This document shows, one piece after another, positions 49,497 through 60,540 of a stretch of 64,000 nucleotides of DNA (its first letter is position 1; every line of letters starts with the position of its first letter). This DNA is from Impatiens glandulifera (taxonomy: Eukaryota; Streptophyta; Magnoliopsida; Ericales; Balsaminaceae). The position numbers and the translations under genes were made by a program. Location: assembly GCF_907164915.1 (NCBI RefSeq), contig NC_061868.1, forward strand, positions 21,943,819 through 22,007,818, written 5' to 3'. The notes beneath the pieces were generated by a model. It was given only the letters and a program-made list of their open reading frames with translations, had not been told where the DNA came from and ran no database searches.

Positions 49497-51712
49497 AATT
49501 TTAAATCCTCCCTACAATGTTGTTGAATATTTTTTTGGAAATGTATCTAACGGCTGAAAATTATATTCTGAAATTTTATCTCAACATACTTTGTAGAGAC
49601 CAACACTTTATTGTTATTAGACAATGATATTAAGAATGATAATTCTTTACTATCCAATTTTTTATTCATACCCTTACTTGAAATAAAGTAGTAAGAACAT
49701 CCTTTTTTACTTCATTTCACCCTCGTTCTGTACGAGTCTTGTAATCCATTTTAAATTAACTCTACAAACACATGAATAATCAATTATAACATGTTTTATT
49801 ATTTGTTTTGATTCAAATACCATGCCTACTATGAAGCACCCTACACCCTGAAAAGAAGGGTTGAATTTTAAATAAGAACATTGTTGTCTTTTTACTTGAT
49901 AAGATAATACATCATCAAGCCCATAATAACCACTTTTTTCACTACCATTCCATAAATAACTCCTATGGGCACTTTCATTAAAATATTCATAAACTTAATC
50001 TTCATCTTTTTCATCATCTATATCACTATTATAATCTGACTGAACTTCAATTTCCTCTTCATATGTAGAGTCATCTTATTCATCCTCATCTTCTACTAGA
50101 AACTCACTTTCAATCTCACATTGATCCTTAAGATTGCATTGAATTGGGACATGTTCGATACTGTCTCAATTTCAATATAATCTTTAAAATATTATTCTTC
50201 ATCATTTTCAACCACCACATTTTTAACATTCATCTCTATAACATGTATATTTATAAGAAGAAGACTTGATTGAATTTCATATTATTGGAGTATAGAATCA
50301 TATTTTACTTTAAGATAAATATCAAACTTTAGTAACATCTCAAGGACCTTTAATAAATGTACCAGATGTTGATCATTGTTCAAAACCATTAATTTCTAAT
50401 TTGGTGGACGATACCAAAACTCCAATTTATCATTATCCCTATTTTCGAGAAAACCTTCAAATTCCATTAAATCGTAGAAGCAAAATCGATCAAGGATTCT
50501 AATGGGAATGCTATGTTATTTACCATTGTTTACAACTCGAAGAAATCCACAAAACATTAATATAAATTTAATATTAAACAAACAAAAGTTATAAGTGCTA
50601 TATTACTAATCCGGAATTTAAGAGAATTTGTTCAAAGTAATGATTATATTCTTACAATGACGACCTTTAGAACGTTCACTTAAAATATTCTTCATTTTTC
50701 TTAATTTTTCATATTTCCCATAGTATGTTTTTATAACATTTTACTCTAAATGTGCATAATCATACTTATAAAAAAAATATTCATTATCAAATATTTTTTA
50801 ATAAGTAAAAGTTTTAATTTAAATTTCCATAAAATAAAAGAATATTTTAATGGATATTAAAAAATATTTTTCTTGTGTTATTATATTCAAATGCCCAAAC
50901 TTTATCCTATTTAGATATTGATTAAAAAAACATAATAAAAAAGATTATCTCGATAAACAATTCAGACAATAAAATAAGACTTAATCCAATTCAGGCAATA
51001 AATAAAACATGATTCTTTTATGCTCATCAATATTATGCAATGATATGCATGTCTTAAATGATTGAAATGATATGCAAAAATAACTTAAATTAATATTATG
51101 AAAGGAAATGAAAAAAAACATAAATGATATACAAGAATCTAAAAAAAAGTTACTGTAATATCAATTAGTAATAGTGTTCTTTAGTAATAATGTTCTTGAT
51201 TAAAACTAGTTAAAATAAAAGTCATCCGCCCATAAGTTATGAAACAGTTATTTACAACTATTATCATTTAAAAATATTTATGAATTTTTTTATTAGAAGA
51301 ATATTATATTAGTATTATATTTAATGTCATTAATTAAGAATAAATCAAATAAATTATTAATTTTTTTTAACTTAAATCATTAAATTACTATTATTGTTAC
51401 TATCATTTTTAATTTGTTAATTAATTACAATAATAAATTTAAAATATTTTCATTACCAATTCATTATTTATTGTCCTGAATTCTCCAATTAATTTTGAAG
51501 TTACAATTTATTTAATTAAAAAAAGAAGTAAAAATGAAAAAAATTATCTATTATTTTATGTAGGCACACACAACTTTTATTGGTCTCATATTTATGTTTT
51601 TCTTAATATGGACAAAAATATTATTTGACTTTATATTATAATATAATAAAATTTATTAAATAATTAAAATTTAAATAATTATTATAATAAGATTAATATA
51701 TATAATAATATA
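49497..51712. repeat. 2.2-kb tandem array, copy 5
   Basis: 2216 bp. Like copy 1 it has ccaccacat (50213) and lacks aaatgggtg. It keeps attattcttcatc and aagaagacttg, the states seen in M3, so it looks the most ancestral. Its right end runs into unique flank (aaattttattaaaattata). Confidence 0.97.
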
Positions 51713-51721
51713 AATTTTATT

Positions 51722-51796
<75 letters not shown>

Positions 51797-52180
51797 GTGG
51801 TGTGAATATGATTCCAATCTATTCATAATTTTAATTTTTGTTATAATTATTTATTATTATTCTTAATATATTACATTACTAAAATTAGATTTTGATAATT
51901 TAATTATAAGTAAATTTAAAATATATATATATATAATAAAAATAATATTTTATTTTTGAAAATGTAATCTAAATAAAAAACGGAGAGATTTAAGTGTTAT
52001 TTTAAGTTGTGAAATTTTATTTGTATAATTTGCATTCTTAATATAATTTGTATCATGTATTGTGTATAAGTTAGAGAAGATAATATATTTTTTATTTAAT
52101 TATTATTTTTTATATTTTTAGTTCACTCTTTTATAATATTTTAGACACGCTAATTTTACACTATATTTATAATAAACATC
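51713..52180. other. AT-rich flank after the array
   Basis: Contains ggtgtgaatatgattcc (51799), the MULE-associated phrase also at 16954 and 26945. No gene. Confidence 0.5.
51727..51793. repeat. (TA)n microsatellite
   Basis: About 33 dinucleotide copies. Confidence 0.97.
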
Positions 52181-52978
52181 AAATAAACTTAAAATGAATA
52201 TTTATTTTATAATTTTTCGTTCTTTGTGTTTTTTCATTTTGAAAAAAAAAGATCACATATGTGCAAATGGGGCCTAAGACTCCTCTATCTCTATCCACAC
52301 GCCTCACATTCACTTGTGGCATGACAAGGAATAACATATGATTGGTCTTTTCGTTTTTTTGACGGTACACTCCCATACAATGAAAAAGAGTGAGCAATCA
52401 TGTTTCTTTCAAATCTATTTTCGATTATTTCACTAGTGATACGAGGATTGTTGAACTTATGTACTAGTTCTCTTTGCTTCGTTCACAATTTTCGATGAAT
52501 CGTAACCTAGATCTATCATTATAAGTGATCCATTAATAAATATAAACTTTATTATTGACTTTATTTATCTATGACTATTATTTGTGAATTCAAGTAAAAT
52601 AAACAATTGATAGTTGTTTACTAATATTTATTTCATTTGGTGTTTTGGTTGTCGTACTCTCTCTATTCATGTATATTTTATTGGATTAAATTGGAGATGA
52701 CATGTGACTGAACCGTCCAAGTCGTTTTAAGCTTCGTTAGTATTTTATATTCAATTTTATTTTCTTATTTTTTCTAAATTATGAATAAATGAAAACAAAA
52801 AGAATCAATATATATAATTATGTATGAGATATTAAACTACTATTGTATACATAAAATAATATATAATATATAATTAATAACAACTATATAAATATATATA
52901 TATATATATTATGTATATAAAATAAATATAGATGGTATAATATATGATTAATAACATCTATAATATATATATATATAT
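52181..52978. repeat. MULE-tail DNA
   Basis: Homologous to 27441-28460 (cactagtgatacga at 52431; compare 27854). The 72-aa minus frame at 52179-52397 overlaps repeat DNA and is not convincing. Confidence 0.55.
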
Positions 52979-53053
52979 ATATTATATTATATTATATTAT
53001 ATTATATTATATTATATTATATTATATTATATTATATTATATTATATTATATA
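52979..53053. repeat. (ATATT)n microsatellite
   Basis: About 15 pentamer copies, the same motif as 21195-21328. Both lie beside similar MULE-tail DNA (ataaaatgaatacagat). Confidence 0.97.
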
Positions 53054-53399
53054 AAATGAATACAGATCATCTAAGAAGAAGGTATAGACTGTGCAAATTG
53101 GGTAGGTGAATTCGGCAAGCATGGGTAAGTGTGAACTTGACATGCGTGGATAATATCAACTTACCATTGCTTTCATATTTTTAAATGTTCATAATTTATA
53201 TATCTATACTTTTATTCACTTATGTAATAGAAATAAAGAAAACAAAATACAAATATTATTAAATATATATATATATGATATACAATCTAAAATAGTCCTA
53301 ATAAAATATATGATCATCATTATGCCTTTTAATAATTTAAAATGTTTTTTTTTAAATATAAACAAAAAATACAAAAATATAATTCTTAATTTTTTTCGA
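53054..53399. repeat. MULE-tail DNA
   Basis: Matches 54600-54890 and 29130-29390 (ggtatagact, atgatcatcattatgcctt). Confidence 0.6.
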
Positions 53400-53880
53400 C
53401 CCCTTCTCTTTTGAACATTAGGAAGTAAAATTAAAGGCAATCTGTCACATTGGGTTTTCAAAATTATCTTCCATTTAAATGTTTAATAACCTTTCCTATG
53501 CCTTCCTGCACGCTATTCTCTTATACCAATTCGAGATATAATCTTCTAGATTTCTATTATAATAATATATAACACAAATAACGTGTGCACAACGTATACA
53601 TGTGAGTTCCATAGTCTACATGCGCAAGTTCTTTCTCTAATGTCTATGTATTCTCTCTCTAATATCATACCCGAATTCTCCGTTAAAGTCCAATGTACAC
53701 CTATGATAGATTGCTTTTGCATGTTCGAGTCTCTGCATTGCTACGGGAGAAATATCTCCAATCCAATTCAATTCATATCCATTTTTTCTTAAGTGACAAA
53801 CCTTTCTCATTATCAACAATCGGATGTGTTCCAACATGTTAATGATAGACATTGATTACTTGGTAATATCTATAAATTAA
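53400..53880 (-). pseudogene. MULE relic M4, C-terminal part only
   Basis: 53637-53852 is open and encodes the region before the SWIM finger (MLEHIRLLIMRK, WIGDISPVAMQRLEHAKAIY, CTLDFNGEFGYDI). The SWIM finger at 53530-53640 continues in another frame. There CAC and LW survive but the second CxH pair reads YxxH. Catalytic and N-terminal domains are absent. Confidence 0.75.
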
Positions 53881-53968
53881 ATGATTCCTAAATACATAGT
53901 CATATCTGTGTTCGATAAGGTTTGAGGCAAAAAATAAAAAATGAGCCCCTTTGTTGCCGTAAAGTTCA

Positions 53969-53973
53969 GTACG

Positions 53974-54007
<34 letters not shown>
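53969..54007. repeat. (TA)n microsatellite
   Basis: About 19 dinucleotide copies. The minus-strand frame at 53839-54021 translates it. Confidence 0.95.
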
Positions 54008-54014
<7 letters not shown>

Positions 54015-54052
54015 ATGCCACATTAATAAAAACTTAACCATACTTTAAATAA

Positions 54053-54250
54053 CTAAAAAAACATCACTCGTCTAGTTGTTTTAGAGGAAAAAATATTGAT
54101 AAAGCCTGTATAATCTAATTGACAGACTATTTCATTCTCAATCGACAAAAGTACTAGCCCATTTAGTCTATTTTATGATATTGTTGATCGAAGATAATTA
54201 TTGATTAACTTCAATTTCGAGAAACTTCTTTCTGCAGATGCAAACTCAGC
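54053..54250 (-). pseudogene. hAT transposase C-terminal dimerisation domain, fragment
   Basis: Too short for a normal ORF search. Minus-strand frame from 54250 reads AEFASAERSFSKLKLINNYL, then a TAA stop after RSTIS, then NRLNGLVLLSIENEIVCQLD, ending in a stop at 54053. The ERSFSKLKLI...RL..L..LSIE pattern is the hAT dimerisation region of the plant TTF-type/ZMYM1-like transposases. Sequence to 53880 and up to about 54480 probably belongs to the same relic but gives no clear domain. It sits between MULE copies M4 and M5. Confidence 0.8.
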
Positions 54251-54500
54251 CTATTTTATAATTCAACCCAAGAAAACATGGAATCCATATGATCCCTACT
54301 AACTTCATTATATTTAAAAATTCTATGTATATTATGCCCGTCATTGTTTTCGTCATTACCAGAATTCCCCATTCTACTCATCATTTGTTCAGTATTGAAC
54401 AACTTACATAAGAAACAAAATATTATATCTAATGAAATAGAATATACAAACCATAGTCTATAAATGTTTGTCCATTTGTTATTATTCGTGTATAATGCGA
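54251..54500 (-). other. Probable upstream part of the hAT relic
   Basis: Short Asn/Asp-rich minus-strand pieces (GNSGNDENNDG) precede the dimerisation domain. No catalytic motif seen. Confidence 0.3.
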
Positions 54501-54900
54501 TAAATCAAAATGTATATAAAATGAATATAGATGACATAATATGTAACTAATAACCACTATAAATATATATTATATTATAGTATGTATAGTATATAAAATG
54601 AATACAAATGGCCTATGTGGGAGGTATAGACTAAGTAAACATGAGAGGCGTAGGTAATATAAATTTACCATTTCTTTCATTTTTTTTAAATTATCCTAAT
54701 TTATATATTTATACTATTATTCACTTTTTTAATAAAAACAAAGAAAACAAATATATATATATATATGATATACAAGATAAATAGTCCTAATAAAATATAT
54801 GATCATCATAATGTCTTTCGATAATTTAAAATGTTTATTTATATATAAACAAAAATTAAAAAAATATTATTTCTTAGTTTTTTTGACCCCTTCTCTTTTG
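54501..54900. repeat. MULE-tail DNA of M5
   Basis: Homologous to 53054-53399 and 29112-29420. No gene. Confidence 0.6.
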
Positions 54901-55743
54901 AACATTAGGAGGTAAAATCAAAGGCAATCCGTCTAACTAGTGTTTTCAAAATTCTCTTCCACTTAATTGTTTAATGATATTTCCTTACGTCTTCTTGAAC
55001 ACTATTCTCTGATAACAATTCGAGATATAATCTTCTAGATTTTAACCATAATGGTATATAGCCTAAACAACATGTGCACAAGGTATACATGTAATTTTCA
55101 ATAGTCTAGATGTGCAACTTCTTTCTCCAATGACTATGGCATGTCTATGTATTCTCTCAGTAATTTTATACCCTAATTCTCCATTAAAGTCCAATGTGCA
55201 CCTATGATACATTTCTTTTGCAAGTTAGAGTCTATGCATTGTTACAAGAGAAACGTCTTCAATAAATTTCATATCTATTTCTTTTCTTAAGTGACAAATC
55301 TTTCTCATTATCATCAATCAGATGTGCTAAAACATGTTAATGATAGACATTGATCTACTTGGTAAATATCCATGAATTAAATATTTTACAAATGTTGGTG
55401 TCTACTATGTCACACTTTCAATACTCTTTGAGGTATGCCTTTGACCATCTTCTCTCAGTAATTCGGATCGTAGAAGTACCGCTCTTTGATTGGTTTATTC
55501 ATTACACTTATATTAGCATAAAAATGTTCAAGATAGGTGGATCGAGAACACTTTCATAACAATAATTTTAAGTCTTCACTAATATTTCCTCCTGTAGCAC
55601 AATTTGTATACATATGGCGGAAATAAAATTTATGCTCTGCATTTGGTAATAATTCAGCAACGGCTCTTATTAATACATAACAAAATGAAATCAAATAATT
55701 CAACAATTATTTTTAAAAAATGTGTGATCAAATTTATATATCG
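54901..55743 (-). pseudogene. MULE relic M5, interrupted by Copia
   Basis: Minus-strand C-terminal and mid regions homologous to M3 32461-33240 (degraded SWIM zone 55030-55220, then ggtggatcgagaacac at 55536 and the ataacaaaatgaaatc block). No frame survives. Homology to other copies stops at 55743 where the Copia LTR starts, so the Copia inserted into M5. The rest of M5 should lie beyond the Copia, outside the window. Confidence 0.7.
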
Positions 55744-56355
55744 TGATAGATAAACTAGACCGGTTAAAATAAGAACTTAACAAAAACAAATTTCCTGTGC
55801 AGGAACGGTCACGAACTTTGACCGGTCAAGAATCTAACCGGTCAAGTAATCAAACCGGTTAGAAGAAGAAGCAAAGGATGTATCCAAAACCGGAAGTTAT
55901 CCGGTTAACCTGAAGCTATAAACAAGCGGTAGACATCCTAAACCGAAATGAAGTATTCAACCTAAAAACGGAGAAGACACTACTTAAAGAAAGAAGTCAA
56001 GATTATCAAACTAAGTACAATCTACAAATTGGTGCAAACGAACACTTTGAGTATCTGCGGAAGATGATATTAAAGGATCAGACTATGACATTTCCATATC
56101 CATACAAGTCTGATGATACTCTGAAGGCTGCAGAAGATTGCCTGAAGAAACAGTTACCATTTTGGTACAAGTCAAAGGTGCAGTTCTCCAGATGCAGGCA
56201 ACTGGCCAACCGACAGTTACCATATTAAGTAAAAGACAAATGAAGCCGGTCTGCTCCATGTCTTGGAAGCTTAAACCGCAATTAATGCAATGCTGAACCT
56301 CTGCTCAACCAATCAGATTCAAGGATTACCCTGAAGGTATCCGTTGAAGAAATGT

Positions 56356-56383
56356 GACCGTTGGCACATCTCACCTATAAAAG
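56356..56383 (+). promoter_or_regulatory. Copia LTR core promoter
   Basis: GACCGTTGG (56356-56364), 11-nt spacer, TATAAAAG (56376-56383). This is a canonical TATA box and the clearest promoter of the window. Transcription would start about 30 bp downstream. Confidence 0.75.
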
Positions 56384-56419
56384 AGGGAGCTGAAGAGGAG
56401 TAAATGCAGTTCTAACAAT

Positions 56420-56515
56420 CAAGAGTTACACAATTAAGAGTTCCAACAATCAAGAGTTACACAATTAAGAGTTCCAACAACCCAAGTTACAAGTTACAAG
56501 TTACAAGTTGTGTTT
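56420..56515. repeat. Short tandem repeat in LTR (agttacacaattaag)
   Basis: Two units of about 31 bp (caagagttacacaattaag + agttccaacaa) followed by agttaca repeats. It lies just downstream of the TATA box, so probably in the R region or 5' leader. The same segment ends the window at 63906-64000. Confidence 0.85.
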
Positions 56516-56650
56516 ATGTCTCTACAAGATTCAAAGTTTAAGTGTTCATTTGAAGTGCGATTACCATTTCTGTGAGAATTGTAAGAGTGTTTATCGAGCA
56601 GTAAATAAGTCTCGATTGTGTAGTGTGGTTGAGTATTCCTTAGTGAATAT

Positions 56651-56698
56651 CCTTCTCGCGGTTTTGAGAAGAAGGGGTGACGTAGGAGTTTTATCTCC
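56651..56698 (+). promoter_or_regulatory. Structured LTR block
   Basis: CCTTCTC (56651-56657) pairs with GAGAAG (56666-56671), then GGGGTGACGTAGGAG. GGAG (56685) pairs with CTCC (56695), then GAACATCCATAAA. Confidence 0.6.
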
Positions 56699-57026
56699 GA
56701 ACATCCATAAAAATCTGTGTCTTGTTCTTTACTTTCTGCCGGTTCCGCTTTCTAACCGACACGCACTGTCATAACCAACTTATATCATTCTAACCGACTA
56801 ACTAAACCTCAAACCGACTTTCTCCAAATTTTATCTCTATTCATCCTGTGTGTGTTGCTTCAGTCTGAAAGAAACCACTTCCGCATTTGAACTCGGTTCA
56901 AGGGTTTGTGACAGCCTTTGTAGTATTGAAACCGGTGTTAATCTCTAACCGGATTAAACGCCAACCGTTGAGTGTTACAGTGTTAGCTGGACCCCGGACC
57001 CCATCGACGATCTAGATCCTAATAAT

Positions 57027-57038
57027 TGGTATCAAAGC
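57027..57038 (+). other. Primer binding site, one mismatch
   Basis: TGGTATCAAAGC, two bases after the LTR. Differs at one base (A for G) from the tRNA-Met complement found at 9652-9663. Confidence 0.9.
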
Positions 57039-57077
57039 AGTTAGTTTAAATACTCAAGCAACCCGAAGTAAGCAAGC

Positions 57078-58352
57078 ATGACTTTCGAGAAGCCTCCAAT
57101 GCTAGAAGGTGATGATTTCACCAACTGGAAGATATGCATGCACTTGCACCTAATCACTATGGATGATGAGATGTCGTTCATCCTGTCTGAAGGTCCGATA
57201 AAGATTGATAAAGATAGAAAGGATTGGACAGCTGAGGATAAGAGGAGAAACAATCTGGATAATCACGCAAAAAATCATATCTTCAAAGGTTTGGACAGAA
57301 ATACCTTCTATAAGGTCAGAGATTGCAAAACCTCAAAGGAAGTATGGGAAACAGTGATTCAACTTCATGAGGGAAATGAAAGAACCAAAGAAAACAAGAT
57401 AATGGTGGCTACCCAGAAGTTTGAAAACATCAAGATGAAGCCAGGAGAAACCATGAGGGAGTATAGTGACCGGTTTACAAATGTGATAAATGAGCTATCA
57501 ACTCTTGGAAAGCAGTATGATAACAAGGAAACAATCATCAAAGCTTTAAGATCTCTTTCGAGTGCATGGGACATAAAGACAATGGTGATGAGAGAATCAA
57601 ACTGTCTAAACAATATGAAGCTAGACGATGTATTCGAAAATCTGAAGGCATATGAGTTTGAAATGAGATCCAGGATCGAAGATGAAACATCAACCTCAAC
57701 CGCTACTAAGGCACTAGTCACATCTATACAACCTGTAGTTGTTGTACCGATCAAATCCGCTGAACAATTCACTGAGGATGCAATGGCAATGCTTGCACAG
57801 AAGTTTGCCAGATTTATGAAGAAAAGGCAACCGATAAACAACAACTATAACTACGGTGATAAATCTAATATTAGATGTTATAATTGCAACTGTTTGGGAC
57901 ATTTCAGGTGGGAATGCAGAAAACCAAGACGGGATGACTGGAAGCCAGATGATCAGAACCAAAGAAACAACTACTCACAAACCGGGGAAGGAATGGAAAT
58001 TCAGAAAGCACTGATAGCCGATGATGGAGGAAGTCTATGGGCTCATAGTGACAGCGATGATGAACTCTCTTGTCTCATGGCAAATGAAGAACAGGTTATG
58101 AAGAAACGTCTAGGAAACTCTGAGTGGTACCTGGACAGCGGCGGTTCCAAACATATGACTGAAAATAGCAACCTTCTGACCGACATCAAAATAGAAACCG
58201 GTGCAATGATAGTCTTTGGTGACAACTCAAGAGGTAGAACTGTGGGCAAGGGTAAGATTGTCCATGGTAATTTAACAATTAACAATGTACTTCTAATTGA
58301 AAATCTACATTTTAACCTGTTAAGTATTAGTCAGATGTGTGATTCTGGATAG
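57078..58352 (+). CDS. Copia gag-protease ORF (424 aa)
   Basis: Starts 40 nt after the primer site. Residues about 60-190 are the plant Copia gag domain (VWETVIQLHEGNERTKENK, SDRFTNVINELSTL, SAWDIKTMVMRE). A CCHC zinc knuckle follows at about residue 267 (CYNCNCLGHFRWEC, binding pattern intact) and then the retropepsin active site EWYLDSGGSKHM at about residue 352. The frame stops at 58352 in the block after protease (ISQMCDSG), where the sister element at 8150 reads on, so this is a nonsense mutation. Gag forms the particle and protease matures the polyprotein. Both parts look intact, so this could still be a translated fragment. Confidence 0.88.
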   Translation: MTFEKPPMLEGDDFTNWKICMHLHLITMDDEMSFILSEGPIKIDKDRKDWTAEDKRRNNLDNHAKNHIFKGLDRNTFYKVRDCKTSKEVWETVIQLHEGNERTKENKIMVATQKFENIKMKPGETMREYSDRFTNVINELSTLGKQYDNKETIIKALRSLSSAWDIKTMVMRESNCLNNMKLDDVFENLKAYEFEMRSRIEDETSTSTATKALVTSIQPVVVVPIKSAEQFTEDAMAMLAQKFARFMKKRQPINNNYNYGDKSNIRCYNCNCLGHFRWECRKPRRDDWKPDDQNQRNNYSQTGEGMEIQKALIADDGGSLWAHSDSDDELSCLMANEEQVMKKRLGNSEWYLDSGGSKHMTENSNLLTDIKIETGAMIVFGDNSRGRTVGKGKIVHGNLTINNVLLIENLHFNLLSISQMCDSG

Positions 58353-59275
58353 ACTGTAGAATTTCTTAGACATGAATGCTTAGTTAAAAACACTCAGGGT
58401 AACACACTACTAACCGGAAATAGGTTAGGAAATATATACAAGGTAGATTGGAAAAATGAAGTGGGGCATCCTGTTTGCATGGTAGCTAAAAATGATTAAA
58501 CCTGGCTGTGGTATAAAAGGTTAAACCATCTAAACCTTAAAACTATAAACTATATCCGCAATAAAAAGTTAGTTGAAGGAATTTCTGATGTAACATTTAA
58601 TAAGGATAAGGTGTGCTCAACATGTCAAATGGATAAACAAACTAAATCAACATTTAAGAGTAAAGGAAACATTCAGTCTAACTGATGTTTATACCTTCTT
58701 CACATGAATTTATTTGGACCGATTAGGGTCACCAGCCTAGGTGGTATGCATTACACTATGGTTGTTATTGATGATTATTCTAGATATACATGGGTCACAT
58801 TTTTGGCTTCTAAAAGTGAAACCGCATCCCATTTAATTACACTACTTAAGCGTTTACAAAATAAAAAATCAACACGTATAAATAGCATTAGGAGTGATAG
58901 AGGAACCAAATTTACAAATAGTACTCTAAATACATTTCTTGAGGAATCCGGCATTAGACACGAGTTGTCCAGTGCCAGAACTCCTCAACAGAACGGCCTG
59001 GCTGAGAGAAGAAACCGAACTCTCAAGGAAGCCGCAAGGTCTATGATAGCCGACTCAGGTATTGCTCAAAAATTTTAGGCTGAAGCTATCAACACTGCAT
59101 GTTATACACAAAATCGGTCTTTGATTAAAAAATTTCACAATAAAACACCGTACGAAGTATATTTTGATAGAATTTCTAACATTCGGTATCTCAAGATTTT
59201 CGCTGCAAATGTTACATTCACATTAATGGCAAAAACTACTTATCTGCTTTTGATGCAAAATCTGATATTGGGATA
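58353..59275 (+). pseudogene. Copia integrase, broken and lacking first Asp
   Basis: Frame pieces give the zinc-type pre-integrase region (LWYKRLNHLN, CSTCQMDKQT), a stop after NIQSN, then the open core 58704-59078. There LLHMNLFGPI has Asn where the first catalytic Asp belongs; the sister copy keeps Asp. The second Asp (SIRSDRGTKF) and the Glu of LAERRNRTL, 35 residues later, are present. Stops follow at 58499, 58684 and 59078, and a frame shift near 59220. Most stops are one transition away from the expected codon. Even if read through, integration should fail. Confidence 0.85.
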
Positions 59276-60540
59276 ATGCTAGGATACTCAGCGGTTAGTA
59301 AAGCATATAGAGTATATAATACTAGAACTTTAACCGTGGAAGAATCTCTTCATGTTGTATTCGATGAATCGGTTGAAAATAACACTACATCATCCTTTGA
59401 TCTACACAACAGATTGGAAAATCATAATATCCATTCTGATAGTGAAGATGAAATTCCGGTTTTCAGACGGTTTGTCCATGACCAAATGGGTGTTGTTGAA
59501 ACCCAACCGGATCAAGCTGTCACACAGTAGGAAGCTGACACCTCGGTTCAAACTGAGGAAATTGGTCGGTCTGACACTATTGTTCAGCCTACCAATATGT
59601 CTAGACTTGATCAAACAAACGGTAATTTGGTAGACATTCATAAACCGAATCTCAAAAGGAACACAAATCATCCTCCTGATCTTATTATAGGTGACCCTTC
59701 AAAACCCATCCAAATTATGCGACAAAAACTGGATGAATACTTTAATTCCGCTTTCATATCCCAGATTGAGCCGAAAAAGGTGGATGAAGCATTGTTGGAT
59801 CCGGATTGGATCTTAGCAATGCAAGAAGAGTTAAACCAGTTTGAGAGTAATAAAGTCTGGTATCTAGTTCCTAGACCGAAAGATCAACCGGTCATAGGAA
59901 CAAGATGGGTATTCAGAAATAAACTCAATGAAGATGGTTTGGTTACGAGGAACAAAGCTAGATTAGTGGCATAAGGATACAAACAGGAAGAAGGCATTGA
60001 TTTTGAAGAATTATTTGCTCCTGTAGTTAGAATTGAAGTCATTAGAATTTTTCTAGCCTTTGCTGTTTTCAAAATTTTTAAAGTATTCCAAATGGATGTT
60101 AAAAGTGCATTTTTAAATGGTGACCTACGTGAAGAAGTATACGTTGAACAACCACCGGTTTTAAAAATGCTGACCTGACTAATCATGTATATCGTCTAAA
60201 TAAAGCCCTTTACGGTTTAAAACAAGCTCCTAGAGCTTGGAATGATACATTAACTGCATTTCTGATACATCATGACTTCACCATAGGTTTAGTAGATAAA
60301 ACCCTATTTAAATTTGAGAAAAAGGGACACATCCTACTTGTTCAAATATATGTAGATGATATCATTTTCGGATCAACCGATCCTAAGTTGTGTGATAAAT
60401 TTTCAACCCTGATGACTAACAAATTTGAAATGAGTATGATGGGAGAATTAAGCTTCTTCCTAGGTCTTCAGGTTAGACAATTAGAAGGAGGAACTTTCAT
60501 TAATCAGTCCAAATATACAAAGGAACTTTAAAGAAATTTG
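59276..60540 (+). pseudogene. Copia reverse transcriptase, broken
   Basis: Linker (59276-59530, stop), then 59597-59974 with the RT start (LLDPDWILAMQEELNQFESN, IGTRWVFRNKLNEDG) ending in a TAA that replaces a conserved Gln. The palm continues with [14 protein letters not shown] (first catalytic Asp region), ALYGLKQAPRAWN and YVDDIIFGSTD (YVDD at 60349-60360). A stop and frame shift near 60175 and another at about 60530 break the frame. Catalytic motifs are intact but separated. RT would copy the element RNA into DNA in the cytoplasmic particle. Confidence 0.88.

Larger units (their letters stand above)
55744..57024 (+). mobile_element. 5' LTR of the plus-strand Copia element
   Basis: Starts TGATAGATAAACTAGACCGG and ends CCTAATA two bases before the primer site: 1281 bp. 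The end is probably a mutated CTAACA. Rich in CCGGTTA motifs (55760-55930). It contains a TATA box, a tandem agttacacaattaag motif (56420-56500) and the structured block. The open frame 56508-56774 is LTR sequence. Confidence 0.85.

Noticed and set aside
57365..58285. Three minus-strand frames of 80-159 aa opposite gag-protease
   Set aside because: Antisense shadows of the 424-aa gag-protease frame, which has clear domains.
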